Program-made: the position numbers and the translations under genes | Shown: positions 48,786-58,161 of the stretch, in pieces | How the letters are laid out: each line of letters begins with the position of its first letter | Position numbering within the stretch: position 1 is the first letter of the stretch | The notes under the pieces: generated by a model | Seen by the model: only the letters and a program-made list of their open reading frames with translations | The model's database searches: none | Told to the model about the DNA's origin: nothing | Source of the DNA: Martinezella dioscoreae | GTDB lineage: Bacteria; Pseudomonadota; Alphaproteobacteria; Rhizobiales; Rhizobiaceae | Direction of reading: 5' to 3' | Assembly (NCBI RefSeq): GCF_009176305.1 | Contig: NZ_BLAJ01000003.1 | Coordinates: forward strand, 558,001-622,000 | Length of the DNA stretch: 64,000 nucleotides

Positions 48786-49682
48786 ATGACCAATTTAGGG
48801 GATCTCGAAATCTTCGCCAGCGTAGTTGCGACCGGCAGCATGTCCCTGACCGGCCGCGCACTCGGCTTTTCGCCGGCCGTCATTTCCAAGCGGATCAAGC
48901 GCCTTGAAGACAGGCTCGGTACGCGGCTTCTGCAGCGCACCACGCGGCAGATTTCGCTGACGGAAGCGGGTCAGGGTTTCTACGATCGGGTGCTTGCCAT
49001 TCTTGCCGGGTTGGAAGAAGCGGAAGCCTATATTGCCGGGCGCTCTTCGCAAATGCACGGCACCCTGAAAATCTCCGCTCCGACATCCTTCGGCCGGATG
49101 CACATCGCACCGCATCTGAAATCCTTCATGCAGGCCCATCCCGAACTGGCGCTCAACCTCGTGCTCAGCGACGAATTCGTCGATATCGTCGGCGGCGGCT
49201 TCGATCTTGCCATCCGCATTGCCGAGCTCACGGATTCCAGTCTCGTCGCGCGCCGGCTCGCGCCGGTGCGCCGCGTGCTCTGCGCCTCCCCTGCCTATAT
49301 CGACGCCCATGGCATGCCTGAGGATATCGACGATCTGCGCCGACATATCTGCCTACCTGCACACAATCTCGATCCGTGGCGGCTGGAGGGACCGAAAGGC
49401 AGCCTGATCTTCCGCCCCGAAGGCAGGCTCATCACCAATTCCAGCGAGGTCGTGCGCGAAGCCGTCATCGCCGGCCTCGGCATTGCGCTGCGTTCCACCT
49501 GGGATATCGGGCCGGAATTGCGGGACGGCCGCCTCGTTCAGGTGCTGCCGGCCTATGAAGGCTCGCACAATGTGACGCTATCAGCCGTTTACCCCAGCCG
49601 GCAGTTCCTGCCGGCGAAAGTACGCGTCTTCATCGACTTTCTGGCGGAACTTTACGGCCCTGTTCCCTATTGGGAGCGATGA
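48786..49682 (+). CDS. LysR-family regulator divergent from glcDEF
   Basis: A 298-residue regulator with HTH at about 4-62 ([20 protein letters not shown], then [19 protein letters not shown]) and a CrgA-like effector domain. Divergent placement next to glcD suggests control of glycolate use, with glycolate or a related 2-hydroxyacid as effector; this is inference. The macrodomain gene follows after 28 bp and might be cotranscribed. Confidence 0.9.
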   Translation: MTNLGDLEIFASVVATGSMSLTGRALGFSPAVISKRIKRLEDRLGTRLLQRTTRQISLTEAGQGFYDRVLAILAGLEEAEAYIAGRSSQMHGTLKISAPTSFGRMHIAPHLKSFMQAHPELALNLVLSDEFVDIVGGGFDLAIRIAELTDSSLVARRLAPVRRVLCASPAYIDAHGMPEDIDDLRRHICLPAHNLDPWRLEGPKGSLIFRPEGRLITNSSEVVREAVIAGLGIALRSTWDIGPELRDGRLVQVLPAYEGSHNVTLSAVYPSRQFLPAKVRVFIDFLAELYGPVPYWER

Positions 49683-49710
49683 GAACCCTTATAGGATCGA
49701 GGAGACCGTC

Positions 49711-50274
49711 ATGTCCGCGCCCGAGACCATCCGTTCCGATCTTGATCTCAACTCGAAGACGCGCCTCACCGTGATGCTTGGCGATGTCACCAAGCTTTCG
49801 GTCGATGCCATCGTCAATGCGGCCAATAGCAGCCTGCTCGGCGGCGGTGGCGTGGACGGGGCGATCCATCGCGCCGCCGGGCCGGATCTCCTGGCGGAAT
49901 GCCGGACGCTGAATGGTTGCAAGACCGGCCAGGCAAAGATGACCGGCGGATATCGTCTGCCTGCAACGCATGTGATCCATACTGTCGGCCCCGTCTGGAA
50001 TGGCGGAAACCATGGCGAAGAGGAGTTGCTTGCCGACTGCTATCGCAACAGTCTCAACCTTGCCCGGCAACACGATCTGAAGACCATCGCCTTTCCTGCC
50101 ATTTCCACCGGCGTCTATCGCTTTCCCGCCGAGCCGGCAGCGGGAATCGCGATCCGCACTACCCTTGCCGAAAGCGAGGATGGCGCGTTCGATGAGATCA
50201 TCTTCTGCTGCTTCGGCGACGAAATGGCGGCACTCTACGAACGATTGCTGCCGCAGGCGCTGTCCGGAACCTGA
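49711..50274 (+). CDS. Macrodomain protein, O-acetyl-ADP-ribose deacetylase type (YmdB-like)
   Basis: A 187-residue single macrodomain. Signature segments are [34 protein letters not shown], the VIHTVGPVW strand and [12 protein letters not shown], which bind the ADP-ribose. YmdB-like members remove acetyl from O-acetyl-ADP-ribose and can reverse mono-ADP-ribosylation. RBS GAGGAG lies before ATG 49711. It stops 3 bp from the convergent SAHH-like gene. Confidence 0.93.
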   Translation: MSAPETIRSDLDLNSKTRLTVMLGDVTKLSVDAIVNAANSSLLGGGGVDGAIHRAAGPDLLAECRTLNGCKTGQAKMTGGYRLPATHVIHTVGPVWNGGNHGEEELLADCYRNSLNLARQHDLKTIAFPAISTGVYRFPAEPAAGIAIRTTLAESEDGAFDEIIFCCFGDEMAALYERLLPQALSGT

Positions 50275-50277
50275 TGC

Positions 50278-51441
50278 CTATCGCGCGAGGTCGAGATAGG
50301 CGGAGGCGACTAGGGCATCGATGTCAGTGGGAACGGGGATGACGCAGGCTTCCTTGCCAAGGCTGCCCTTGGCGACCCTCTCCAGGCATCGCGCCTGCAG
50401 GGCAAAGCCGAGATCCATGGATTCGACGGTATTCCCCAGCGGACGCGGGCCGGCCAGATTGGCCATGTGGCCGCCGCCGAGAATGTGGAAGGCACGGCCA
50501 TCTCGCATACGGACGGTCTCGATCTGCTCAGCTTCGTACTGATCGACGCCGGCGACATCGGGACTATCGCGGAAGCCTTCGACATCGATCTCATGCGGGA
50601 AGTGGCCGCCGTTCATCAGGATCGCGCCGTCCTTGATCAAGGGCAGATCGGCAACCGTGATAATGTCCGGATAGCCTGTCACAGTGATCAGGATATCGGC
50701 AGAGCGGATCGCCGATTCACGCAGCGGCGTCGTGAAGCCGTCGAGATGTGCTTCAAGCGTCGTAACCGGATCGATATCGACGACGCTGACGGTGGAGAAT
50801 GCATTGCGGAAACATGTAGCGGTGCCCTTACCACAGGCACCGTAACCGAAGACGGTCACATGTTTGCCATTGGTGGAGCGGTTGGTGAAGCGCAGATAGC
50901 TCTCGAATAGGCTTTGCCCGACAGCATGGCGGTTTTCGGCGAACTGCTTGATCGGGCTGTCGTTGATGACGAGGATCGGCATGTTGAGCTTGTCGCGCAT
51001 CGGCATCAGCCGGGTGCGGCCGGATGTGGTTTCCTCGGTGCCGCCAAGCAGATTAGCATAGGGCCTGCCGGCCGCGCGGGCGAAGAGATCGCCACCATTG
51101 TCGAGCAGCAGGTCCGGCTTTTCCGCCAGGATCGCGTCGAGGCTCGCACCATGCTCCTCCGCGTCGCGGGTCTGTGTCGCAAAGACCTTGATGCCCTGAG
51201 CGCGCAGATAGTCCACCGTTTCCGGCTGGGTGCTGTTGAGATTGCCGGTGCAGACGAGATCCGCGCCGCCGGCACGCAGCGTCATCAGCAGCGCAACGGT
51301 CTTCGGCTCAAGGTGAATGCCGGTGCCGATTGTGAGGCCGGCAAAGGGTTTTGTGTCACGAAATTCCGCTGTTGTGGCCGCCAGCAGACGGCAGCTGCGC
51401 GCCACCCAGTCGATACGCGAAAGAGAAGAAGGCTGATCCAT
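50278..51441 (-). CDS. S-adenosylhomocysteinase-like protein with altered active site
   Basis: A 387-residue SAHH-fold protein of the short, archaeal-like type: HLEPKT (43-48), a GNLNSTQ segment, DNGGD (114-118), EETTSG (136-141), NDSPIKQFAEN (160-170) and NAD loop GYGACGKG (199-206). Compared from memory with canonical SAHH, the catalytic Asp of DDGGD is Asn115, the Asp after the catalytic Lys is Glu169, the conserved Cys (Thr in archaea) is Val174, and the late GHP motif is missing. It may act on a different substrate or lack hydrolase activity. RBS CAGGAG. A LysR gene and a strong palindrome lie upstream. Confidence 0.8.
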   Translation of the reverse strand: MDQPSSLSRIDWVARSCRLLAATTAEFRDTKPFAGLTIGTGIHLEPKTVALLMTLRAGGADLVCTGNLNSTQPETVDYLRAQGIKVFATQTRDAEEHGASLDAILAEKPDLLLDNGGDLFARAAGRPYANLLGGTEETTSGRTRLMPMRDKLNMPILVINDSPIKQFAENRHAVGQSLFESYLRFTNRSTNGKHVTVFGYGACGKGTATCFRNAFSTVSVVDIDPVTTLEAHLDGFTTPLRESAIRSADILITVTGYPDIITVADLPLIKDGAILMNGGHFPHEIDVEGFRDSPDVAGVDQYEAEQIETVRMRDGRAFHILGGGHMANLAGPRPLGNTVESMDLGFALQARCLERVAKGSLGKEACVIPVPTDIDALVASAYLDLAR

Positions 51442-51522
51442 GATGCGCTCCTGCCGGTTGGTTCGATGCCGCGATCTGGCATGATCCCGAAGGAGGTGTC
51501 GATGGACATTGCACTGCGTTGC

Positions 51523-51541
51523 ATGGCAGAAAATCTGCCAT
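51523..51541. promoter_or_regulatory. Perfect 19-bp palindrome upstream of the SAHH-like gene
   Basis: ATGGCAGA-AAA-TCTGCCAT, arms 8 bp, spacer 3, beginning 82 bp upstream of the SAHH-like start and just after the LysR stop. Size and T-N11-A features fit a LysR-type operator; the neighbouring LysR protein is the natural candidate. Confidence 0.65.
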
Positions 51542-51568
51542 ATGAATGCGTCTCTCTTTGATGTTGTG

Positions 51569-52477
51569 CTAAGCTGGTTCGGCCCCCGCCTTGCTTAGCC
51601 AATCCGCCAATCGCACCAACGCCGGGTCCTTCACATCGCTGCTGCGAAGGCTGAGGCTATAGCCCGCCGGCCTACGGATGAAGCCGAATGGCGCGACCAA
51701 AGTACCGCGATCGAAATCCTCGCCAATGGCGGTGCGCGGGGCGATGGCGACCCCGAGGCCCGAGCGGGCGGCGCCGAGCGCAAGCAGCAGGTCTTCGAAT
51801 TCGCGATTGCCGGCAAAGCGGATGGGGGCGTGACCGCTTTCGGCAAACCAATCCTCCCACAGGCTCGGGGCGGAACGGCTTGCAAGGGCAACGGCTCCGG
51901 CAAGTGCCGGAACACCGTTGGCAAGTCCGAGGCGATCGGCGACATCGGGCGTTGCGATGGGACCGAACTCATCCTCCATGAAGCGGATAGCGGTGATATC
52001 GCGCATCGGCCGGTATTCGCCGCCCATGATGACCGCTTCCAGGTCGGGGCGCTTGGCAAGCGGCTCGACTGTCGCCATCGGCACGATGTCGATATCGATA
52101 TCCTGAAGTGCCGTCTGAAGCGCGGCGACGCGCGGCATCAGCCACCAGACGGCAAAAGCCGAGGGAACGCCGAGTCGAATCGACCGCGGTTCGCCAACGG
52201 AAAGTTCGGCGGAGGCCCGGGTGAGGATGCCAAAGGCGACACCAACGGAATCGGCGAATGCCCTGCCCTTCGCCGTCAGCACCAGCCTGCCGTTCTCCCG
52301 GTCGAACAGGGGTACGCCAAAATGTGCCTCCAGCAGGTTCAGCTGCTGCCTGATAGCCCCGCGCACGACGCCAAGCTCATCGGCCGCCTTCAGGACGCTG
52401 CCGCAGCGCGCAACCGCATCGAAAGCACGCAGCGCGTTCAAGGGCGGCAGGCGTCGAGGCGGGATGCGTTCGGACAT
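51569..52477 (-). CDS. LysR-family regulator, GcvA-like
   Basis: A 302-residue regulator. The N-terminus PPLNALRAFDAVARCGSVLK, with a following GVVRGAIRQQLNLLEAHFG, is the GcvA-type HTH opening. The effector domain follows from about 95. It is encoded upstream of, and parallel to, the SAHH-like gene with 127 bp between, so it is likely its regulator. ATG 52477 is chosen; the frame runs open to 52573 but has no support there and the RBS for 52477 is weak. Confidence 0.88.
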   Translation of the reverse strand: MSERIPPRRLPPLNALRAFDAVARCGSVLKAADELGVVRGAIRQQLNLLEAHFGVPLFDRENGRLVLTAKGRAFADSVGVAFGILTRASAELSVGEPRSIRLGVPSAFAVWWLMPRVAALQTALQDIDIDIVPMATVEPLAKRPDLEAVIMGGEYRPMRDITAIRFMEDEFGPIATPDVADRLGLANGVPALAGAVALASRSAPSLWEDWFAESGHAPIRFAGNREFEDLLLALGAARSGLGVAIAPRTAIGEDFDRGTLVAPFGFIRRPAGYSLSLRSSDVKDPALVRLADWLSKAGAEPA

Positions 52478-52726
52478 AATAAGTTTTTCTTTCTTTCCAA
52501 AATGATAGCAGCCACATCCATGCGATTGCGCCATCTGCGGCACGAAAATGCTGTTGAATGTCGCTTTCAGCACAATCGCTGGCGAATATCAGAAGACAAA
52601 TCTTTGCATTTTTCTCTACGCAACACTCAATAATTTTGTGGGAAATACCATATAGCCTTATATGGAGCGCAAAATTTTTCCGCACCGTGATAATATAGAT
52701 TCCAGCCTTCACTCCAACTCTCAAAG
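52478..52726. other. AT-rich divergent gap between LysR and Nudix genes
   Basis: 249 bp, clearly AT-richer than surroundings (runs of AAATTTTT and TAATAT-like words), with no credible gene. Presumably contains promoters for both flanking genes. Confidence 0.5.
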
Positions 52727-53236
52727 GTGAACCGACAATTGGCCTTTCTCAGCCGCATAGCAAATGATGTGCAACTCATGTTTCGGCGTCCGCCGCGACA
52801 GCAATATGCTGCGCTTTGTTATCGGGTGAAAAAGAAAACCGGTCATCTTGAGATGTTGTTGCTGACCAGCCGCGACACTGGTCGCTGGGTCATCCCCAAG
52901 GGATGGCCTATGCCCGGCAAGCTCTCCCATGAAGTCGCTGCCCGCGAAGCCTATGAAGAGGCAGGCGTGCGCGGCGTGGTGGAAACTGAGCCGCTCGGCT
53001 CGTTCGGCTACGACAAGGTGCTCAAGGACGGCATCCAGGTGCCATGCCGCGTGCAGGTCTACGCTCTCGAAGTCAACGAACTCGTCAAGAACTTCAAGGA
53101 AAAGGGCGAGCGCTCCATGGAGTGGGTCTCCTGCGAGGAAGCAGCCGAACGCGTTCGCGAACCGGAACTGCACGATCTCATTCTCGCCTTCGCGCGCCGG
53201 ATGCCGGCCGCTCCGGTGGTTTCGCAGGCCGAATAA
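52727..53236 (+). CDS. Nudix hydrolase
   Basis: A 169-residue enzyme of the DIPP-like Nudix group. The Nudix box runs about 59-81, from PKGW to REAYEEAGV; the REaxEExG core is intact, though Lys replaces the usual first Glu of the box. Such proteins cleave nucleoside diphosphate-linked or inositol/nucleotide polyphosphate substrates; the exact one is unknown. The start is given as GTG 52727 without a good RBS; ATG 52778 (MFRRPPRQQ) is an alternative. It precedes the phosphate permease by 96 bp on the same strand. Confidence 0.85.
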   Translation: MNRQLAFLSRIANDVQLMFRRPPRQQYAALCYRVKKKTGHLEMLLLTSRDTGRWVIPKGWPMPGKLSHEVAAREAYEEAGVRGVVETEPLGSFGYDKVLKDGIQVPCRVQVYALEVNELVKNFKEKGERSMEWVSCEEAAERVREPELHDLILAFARRMPAAPVVSQAE

Positions 53237-53332
53237 GCCACATTACTCACAAAAAACTGTGCCAGTATGCTTGGTGGATATTGCGCGCCTTATCGGTCAG
53301 CGCAATACGAGAGTTTTGATTCAGAGAATTGC

Positions 53333-54868
53333 ATGCCCGACCGACCGGCCACACCTGTAAAAAGGACGCTCGACAAGGACCTCGACAAATTCACCTATGT
53401 CGAGGACGCGACGCATCACGTCACGAGGCGTCTGGTGGCGCCGGGTATCGGCCTGATCTTCCTCGGTCTCGCCATGGTCTTCGCCGGCATCTACGTTTTC
53501 AACCAGCCGCGCGCGACGCTGATCTTTGCCGCCGTAGCCCTTGCCGGCTACATGGCCATGAACATCGGCGCGAAAGACGTCGCCAACAATGTCGGTGCGG
53601 CGGTCGGTGCGCGCGCGATCACCATGACGCAGGCCCTCGTCATGGCCGCCATCTTCGAGATCCTCGGCGCGACGATTGCCGGCGGCCCGGTCATCAATAC
53701 GATCTCGACCCATATCGTCGATACCAATCGCATCGTCAGCATCGGCAAACTTGCCTGGCTGATGATGGCGGCCCTGCTTGCCGCAGCACTCTGGATCAAT
53801 TTCGCCACCTGGCTAAAAGCGCCGGTTTCGACGACACATACGATCGTTGGCGCCGTCGTCGGCGCAGGTGCAGCCGCCGTCGGCCCGGAGCTGGTGAACT
53901 GGAACACGCTGGCGGCCATCTCGGCCGGCTGGGTGATAACACCCTTTCTCGGCGGCACCATCGCGGCCAGCATCCTCTACTTCATCGAGACCTTCATCAT
54001 CTATCGCGACGACAAGATTGCCGCCGCCAGATATTGGATTCCGATCCTGATCGGACTGATGGCCGGCGCCTTCTCGGGCTATCTCGTGGTCCAGCTCGAA
54101 CCCAAAGGTACGATACCCAATATCCTCAATCTTGCGATCGGCCTCAGTGTCGGCATCATCGCGTGGCTCGGCGCATGGCCGCTTGTGGCGGCGCAATCGG
54201 CGGGATTGGAAAACAAGAACAGCTCGTTGCGCAAGCTTTTCCGCCTGCCGTTGATCTGCTCTGCAGCCCTGATGTCCTTCGCGCATGGCGCCAACGACGT
54301 CGCCAACGCCATCGGCCCGCTCGCTGCGATCGTTCGCGATGTCGGGCTTGGCGGCTCGCTCACCGTCCTGGCCGAGACAAGCACGCAGAAGGCGCCCTTC
54401 TGGGTCGTCATGATCGGCGGCTGCGGCATCTCCGTTGGCGTTCTGCTCTATGGGCCGCGGCTCATCCGTCTGCTTGGCGAACAGATCACCAAGCTCAATC
54501 CGATGCGTGCCTATTGCGTCGCCGTGTCTGCGGCCCTCACCGTCATCGTCGCCGCCTGGTTCGGTTTCCCCGTGAGTTCGACCCACATTACCGTTGGCGC
54601 GGTCTTCGGCGTCGGCTTCTTTCGCGAGTGGTCCACCGTCCGTTCCAAGCGGCGATTTGACTATATGCGTAAAAAGGCCGAGGCGGCGGGCATACCCTGG
54701 AGCGAGCCGGAAGCCACGGATGAGCGCAATCCCGATGAGGTTCATCGCCGCCGGCTCGTGCGCCGCTCGCATTTCATGACCATCATCGCCGCCTGGGCGA
54801 TCACCGTGCCGGTCGCTGCCCTGCTTGCCGCCGCCGTATATTGGGTTATGGTCGCGCTCTTCATTTAG
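53333..54868 (+). CDS. pit: Inorganic phosphate transporter, PiT family
   Basis: A 511-residue inner-membrane permease with about ten to twelve hydrophobic segments. The duplicated PiT signatures GAKDVANNVG and HGANDVANAIGP mark the two halves; SSTHITVGAVFGVGF repeats the VSTTHTIVGAVVGAG of the first half. It moves phosphate with protons or metal-phosphate. The N-terminus has about 35 extra hydrophilic residues and a charged loop before the last helix. No DUF47 partner gene is adjacent. ATG 53333 is preferred to the open frame from 53267. Confidence 0.93.
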   Translation: MPDRPATPVKRTLDKDLDKFTYVEDATHHVTRRLVAPGIGLIFLGLAMVFAGIYVFNQPRATLIFAAVALAGYMAMNIGAKDVANNVGAAVGARAITMTQALVMAAIFEILGATIAGGPVINTISTHIVDTNRIVSIGKLAWLMMAALLAAALWINFATWLKAPVSTTHTIVGAVVGAGAAAVGPELVNWNTLAAISAGWVITPFLGGTIAASILYFIETFIIYRDDKIAAARYWIPILIGLMAGAFSGYLVVQLEPKGTIPNILNLAIGLSVGIIAWLGAWPLVAAQSAGLENKNSSLRKLFRLPLICSAALMSFAHGANDVANAIGPLAAIVRDVGLGGSLTVLAETSTQKAPFWVVMIGGCGISVGVLLYGPRLIRLLGEQITKLNPMRAYCVAVSAALTVIVAAWFGFPVSSTHITVGAVFGVGFFREWSTVRSKRRFDYMRKKAEAAGIPWSEPEATDERNPDEVHRRRLVRRSHFMTIIAAWAITVPVAALLAAAVYWVMVALFI

Positions 54869-54904
54869 AGCGGTTCGGCTTCTCGCCGGATCTTCGAGCC
54901 GCTC
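54868..54904 (+). terminator. Hairpin directly after pit
   Basis: GAGCGG (54868-54873) pairs with CCGCTC (54899-54904), extended by TTCG with CGAG (one wobble). It begins at the last base of the pit stop codon and lies in the 72-bp gap before rsmE. No U-run, so termination is uncertain. Confidence 0.5.
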
Positions 54905-54940
54905 CATCTCAGTGTTCCAGTTAATTCCCGGGGGTAATCC

Positions 54941-55678
54941 ATGCGCGCCAATTTCCGCATGCAGCGGCTGTACGTGACGGCAGACATCAAGGCTGGTACC
55001 GCCATCGAGGTTGACCAGGATCAGTTCAACTATCTCGCCAACGTGCTGCGCATGGAGGATGGTGCTGAACTTCTTGTCTTCAACGGCCGCGACGGAGAGT
55101 GGAAAGTCCGTGTCTCCTTCCCCACCCGCAAGCGCATCCTGCTGACGCCGGTCGAGGAGACACGCCCGCAGCCGGCCCCCTCCGACCTGCACTACCTTTT
55201 CGCGCCGCTGAAAGTCGGGCGATTGGATTATCTCGTGCAGAAGGCGGTCGAAATGGGCGCCGGCCTCTTGCAGCCGGTGATGACGCAGCATGTGCAGGGC
55301 AAGATCACCAACCTCGACAAGGTCAGGGCCAATGTCATCGAGGCAGCGGAGCAATGCGGCATCCTCGGCATTCCCGACGTGGCCGAACCTGTGAAGCTTG
55401 CCGATCTGCTCGCCCGCTGGCCGCGCGAGCGCCGCATCATCTATTGCGACGAGGGCGATGCCGGCCAAAATCCGCTGCCGCTTTTGACGCGGGTAAAGGA
55501 GAAGCATCTGGCGCTGCTGGTCGGCCCCGAAGGCGGTTTTTCCGAAGAAGAGCGCTCCCTCTTGCGCAGCCTCGATTTCGTTACCGCCATTCCGCTTGGC
55601 CCGCGTATTCTGCGTGCCGATACGGCGGCTGTTGCGGCCATGGCGGTGATCCAGGCCGCGATCGGCGACTGGAACTGA
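54941..55678 (+). CDS. rsmE: 16S rRNA (uracil(1498)-N3)-methyltransferase RsmE
   Basis: A 245-residue SPOUT-class methyltransferase modifying U1498 in the decoding site of 16S rRNA. An N-terminal PUA-like domain is followed by the trefoil knot: [29 protein letters not shown] and [16 protein letters not shown]. In other bacteria rsmE often lies by glutathione synthesis genes; here gshA follows, with an oppositely oriented LysE gene between. Confidence 0.95.
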   Translation: MRANFRMQRLYVTADIKAGTAIEVDQDQFNYLANVLRMEDGAELLVFNGRDGEWKVRVSFPTRKRILLTPVEETRPQPAPSDLHYLFAPLKVGRLDYLVQKAVEMGAGLLQPVMTQHVQGKITNLDKVRANVIEAAEQCGILGIPDVAEPVKLADLLARWPRERRIIYCDEGDAGQNPLPLLTRVKEKHLALLVGPEGGFSEEERSLLRSLDFVTAIPLGPRILRADTAAVAAMAVIQAAIGDWN

Positions 55679-55682
55679 GGCT

Positions 55683-56297
55683 TCACTCAAGTATGGCAGC
55701 GACGGTCGCAACGATCAGCAGGATCGCCAGCGAGATGTTGACGATCCGCGAGATCTTCGGATCTTGAAGGAAACGGGATAGGGAAGCACCAACGAGAAGC
55801 CAGACCATATGGATGGCGACAATCATGGCCGTGAGCAGCGCGATCTTGGCGGCGGCGTCGAGCAGCCTCTGATCCTGGAACAGGCTGACACCGGCAAAGA
55901 CGGCTGCGATCGCGAGATAGGCCTTCGGATTGGCAACGGCCAGCAGGAATCCACCGGAAAAGGCAGGCGCCGCGACCTGATCGTCGCGGCGAGACAACGG
56001 CGGCGCGGTGGCGATCTTGAAGGCGAGATAAAGGATATAGAGCGCCGAGACCACAGTCAGCAGGAGGGCACCATGCGGCACCGACAGCAGGACGGCAACG
56101 ACGCCAGCCGCTACCGCGAGCAGAACAGCCACGGTGCCCGCAATAAGACCGGAGACGTAACCGAGCGACCGTCGGAAGCCGTATGCCGCTCCCATCGCCG
56201 TCGCGCTGATGGTGGAGGGACCGGGACTTCCCATGATGACGAGCGAAGCCAGAAGCAGCGTCAGTATAGGATAGTAAAGGCCGTTCGGACCGTTCAT
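55683..56297 (-). CDS. LysE/RhtB-family amino acid exporter
   Basis: A 204-residue inner-membrane protein with about six hydrophobic segments. It has the family start YYPILTLLLASLVIMGSPGPST with the SPGP motif, AMGAAYGFRRSLGYVSG, and FLLAVANPKAYLAI. Exports amino acids or derivatives such as homoserine lactone; the specific substrate is unknown. ATG 56297 is chosen; the frame upstream to 56471 is not supported. It is divergent from gshA (243-bp gap with no gene) and convergent with rsmE, stops 4 bp apart. Confidence 0.9.
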   Translation of the reverse strand: MNGPNGLYYPILTLLLASLVIMGSPGPSTISATAMGAAYGFRRSLGYVSGLIAGTVAVLLAVAAGVVAVLLSVPHGALLLTVVSALYILYLAFKIATAPPLSRRDDQVAAPAFSGGFLLAVANPKAYLAIAAVFAGVSLFQDQRLLDAAAKIALLTAMIVAIHMVWLLVGASLSRFLQDPKISRIVNISLAILLIVATVAAILE

Positions 56298-56540
56298 CGA
56301 TATGCTCCGCCTGATGTCAGTGGAAGCAAAACTATCGGCGTGACTAGCGGGATGTCTTGAACGCTTGTGCAAATATGCCGGTGGCTGACACGGCTGTGAT
56401 GCAGTTGCGAGACATAAAATCCTATTTTTTTGAACGACCCTTGAAAGAAATTCACTTGCACCGTACCTCAATCCGCGTCAATCACCCTCCTATTGACCTG
56501 CGGCTTGCGCGGGTTCTTCTCCGAGATCTAAGGTAATACC

Positions 56541-57914
56541 ATGGCGCGCGATACTACCGACCAGACTCCGCTCTCCTCGGTCTCGGAAATGACGGCCTAT
56601 CTGGCCGCAGGCTGCAAACCGCAGGAGAAATTTCGCATCGGCACCGAGCACGAGAAATTCGTGTTCTTCCGCGCCGACAACAGCCCTGTGCCCTATTTCG
56701 GCGAGGCCAGCATTTCCGCGCTCCTCACGGGGCTGCAGAAGAAGAGCGGCTGGGATCCCATCATGGACGGTGACAACATCATCGGGCTCGGTGAACCCTC
56801 GGGCATGGGCGCCATCTCGATCGAGCCGGGCGGGCAGTTCGAACTCTCCGGCGCGCCGCTCGAAACCATTCACCAGACCTGTAAAGAATCGAATGCCCAT
56901 CTCGCGACGGTGCGCGAAATCGCCGAGCCGATGGACATCCGCTTCCTCGGCGTCGGCGGCAGCCCGAAATGGACGCTCGCCGAAACGCCGCGCATGCCGA
57001 AATCGCGCTACGAGATCATGACCCGCTACATGCCGAAGGTCGGCACCATGGGTCTCGACATGATGTACCGCACCTGCACCATCCAGGTGAACCTCGACTT
57101 TTCGTCTGAAGCCGACATGCGCCGCAAGATGCGCGTGTCGATGAAACTGCAATCGCTGGCAACGGCGCTCTTCGCCTCCTCCCCTTTCACCGATGGCAAG
57201 CCAAACGGGCTTTCCTCCTGGCGCGGCGAAATCTGGAAAGATACCGACAATCGTCGCGGCGGCCTGCTCGATTTCACCTTCAAGGATGATTTCGGCTTCG
57301 AAGACTATGTGAAGTGGGCGCTCGACGTGCCCATGTATTTCGTCGTTCGCGACGGCCGCTATCACGACTGTACGCACGTCACCTTCCGCCAGTTCATGGA
57401 CGGTGCGCTGAAGGGTGAGATCGCCGATTGGGAGCCGACGATGGGCGACTGGACGAACCATCTCTCGACGCTGTTCCCCGATGTCCGCCTCAAGCGCTTC
57501 CTTGAGATGCGCGGCGCGGACGGCGGCCCCTGGCGTCGCATCTGTGCGCTGCCGGCCTTCTGGGTCGGCCTGCTCTATGACGACGAGGCACTGACAGCCG
57601 CCGACGAGCTGACCAAGGACTGGAACTTCCAAGAGGTCAATGCGCTGCGGAACGTCGTACCGGCACAGGGCCTGAAGGCGGCGATCAAGGGCCATGGCCT
57701 CCTCGAAATCGCTCGCGAAGTGGTCGGCATTTCCCGTCTCGGGCTGAAGAACCGCAATCGCTTGAATGGCGACGGGCAGGATGAAACCGTCTTCCTCGCA
57801 CCGCTCGACGAAGTGCTCGCCAAGAAGGGCACGCTCGCCGACGATCTCTTGATGCTCTACAACGGCCGCTGGAACCAGTCGGTCGAGCCGATCTTCGAGG
57901 AATATCAGTACTGA
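56541..57914 (+). CDS. gshA: Glutamate-cysteine ligase (plant/alphaproteobacterial type)
   Basis: A 457-residue enzyme making gamma-glutamylcysteine, the first step of glutathione synthesis. It is of the GCS2/EgtA-plant class: FRIGTEHEKFVF near 35-46, GAISIEPGGQFELSGAP, MTRYMPKVGTMGLDMMYRT and the TVQVNLDFSSE-like stretch. RBS AAGG lies before ATG 56541. Glutathione links it functionally to the GST and the Kef-type antiporter of this window, though they are not in one operon. Confidence 0.95.
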   Translation: MARDTTDQTPLSSVSEMTAYLAAGCKPQEKFRIGTEHEKFVFFRADNSPVPYFGEASISALLTGLQKKSGWDPIMDGDNIIGLGEPSGMGAISIEPGGQFELSGAPLETIHQTCKESNAHLATVREIAEPMDIRFLGVGGSPKWTLAETPRMPKSRYEIMTRYMPKVGTMGLDMMYRTCTIQVNLDFSSEADMRRKMRVSMKLQSLATALFASSPFTDGKPNGLSSWRGEIWKDTDNRRGGLLDFTFKDDFGFEDYVKWALDVPMYFVVRDGRYHDCTHVTFRQFMDGALKGEIADWEPTMGDWTNHLSTLFPDVRLKRFLEMRGADGGPWRRICALPAFWVGLLYDDEALTAADELTKDWNFQEVNALRNVVPAQGLKAAIKGHGLLEIAREVVGISRLGLKNRNRLNGDGQDETVFLAPLDEVLAKKGTLADDLLMLYNGRWNQSVEPIFEEYQY

Positions 57915-58027
57915 TAGGCGCTTATCTGCCGTCGTTGCCCAGCGACTTCACGGCAAAAACCGGTATGCGCCCTCCCTTTTCCGCTATACTATCGGAATCA
58001 AGCGCCGCCTGATTCCGAAGCGGCCTC

Positions 58028-58080
58028 CTAGAGCCGGATGATTTTAGGTCTGTTCGACCTAAAATCTGAATCCGCTCTAG
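58028..58080. repeat. Palindromic repeat downstream of gshA, first unit
   Basis: Imperfect inverted repeat: CTAGAGCCGGATGATTTTAG (58028-58047) with its near complement ending at 58080, loop TGTTC. The central GATTTTAGGTC/GACCTAAAATC arms are perfect. Terminator-like and of rhizobial intergenic type. Confidence 0.75.
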
Positions 58081-58091
58081 AATCAAAGAAA

Positions 58092-58143
58092 TAGAGCGTG
58101 ATGTCATCCGAAAACCGCTTACACTTTTCGGCATCACGCTCTA
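58092..58143. repeat. Palindromic repeat upstream of the DUF937 gene, second unit
   Basis: Arms TAGAGCGTGATG (58092-58103) and CATCACGCTCTA (58132-58143) are perfect over 12 bp, with an inner CCGAAAA/TTTTCGG pair. It directly follows the first unit and ends just before the RBS region of the next gene (GGGGAAAGGG), so it lies in that gene's leader. Confidence 0.8.
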
Positions 58144-58161
58144 GCGGGGAAAGGGACTTCG

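Noticed and set aside
53813..55711. 632-codon open frame on the minus strand
   Set aside because: Antisense to pit and rsmE, which are certain.
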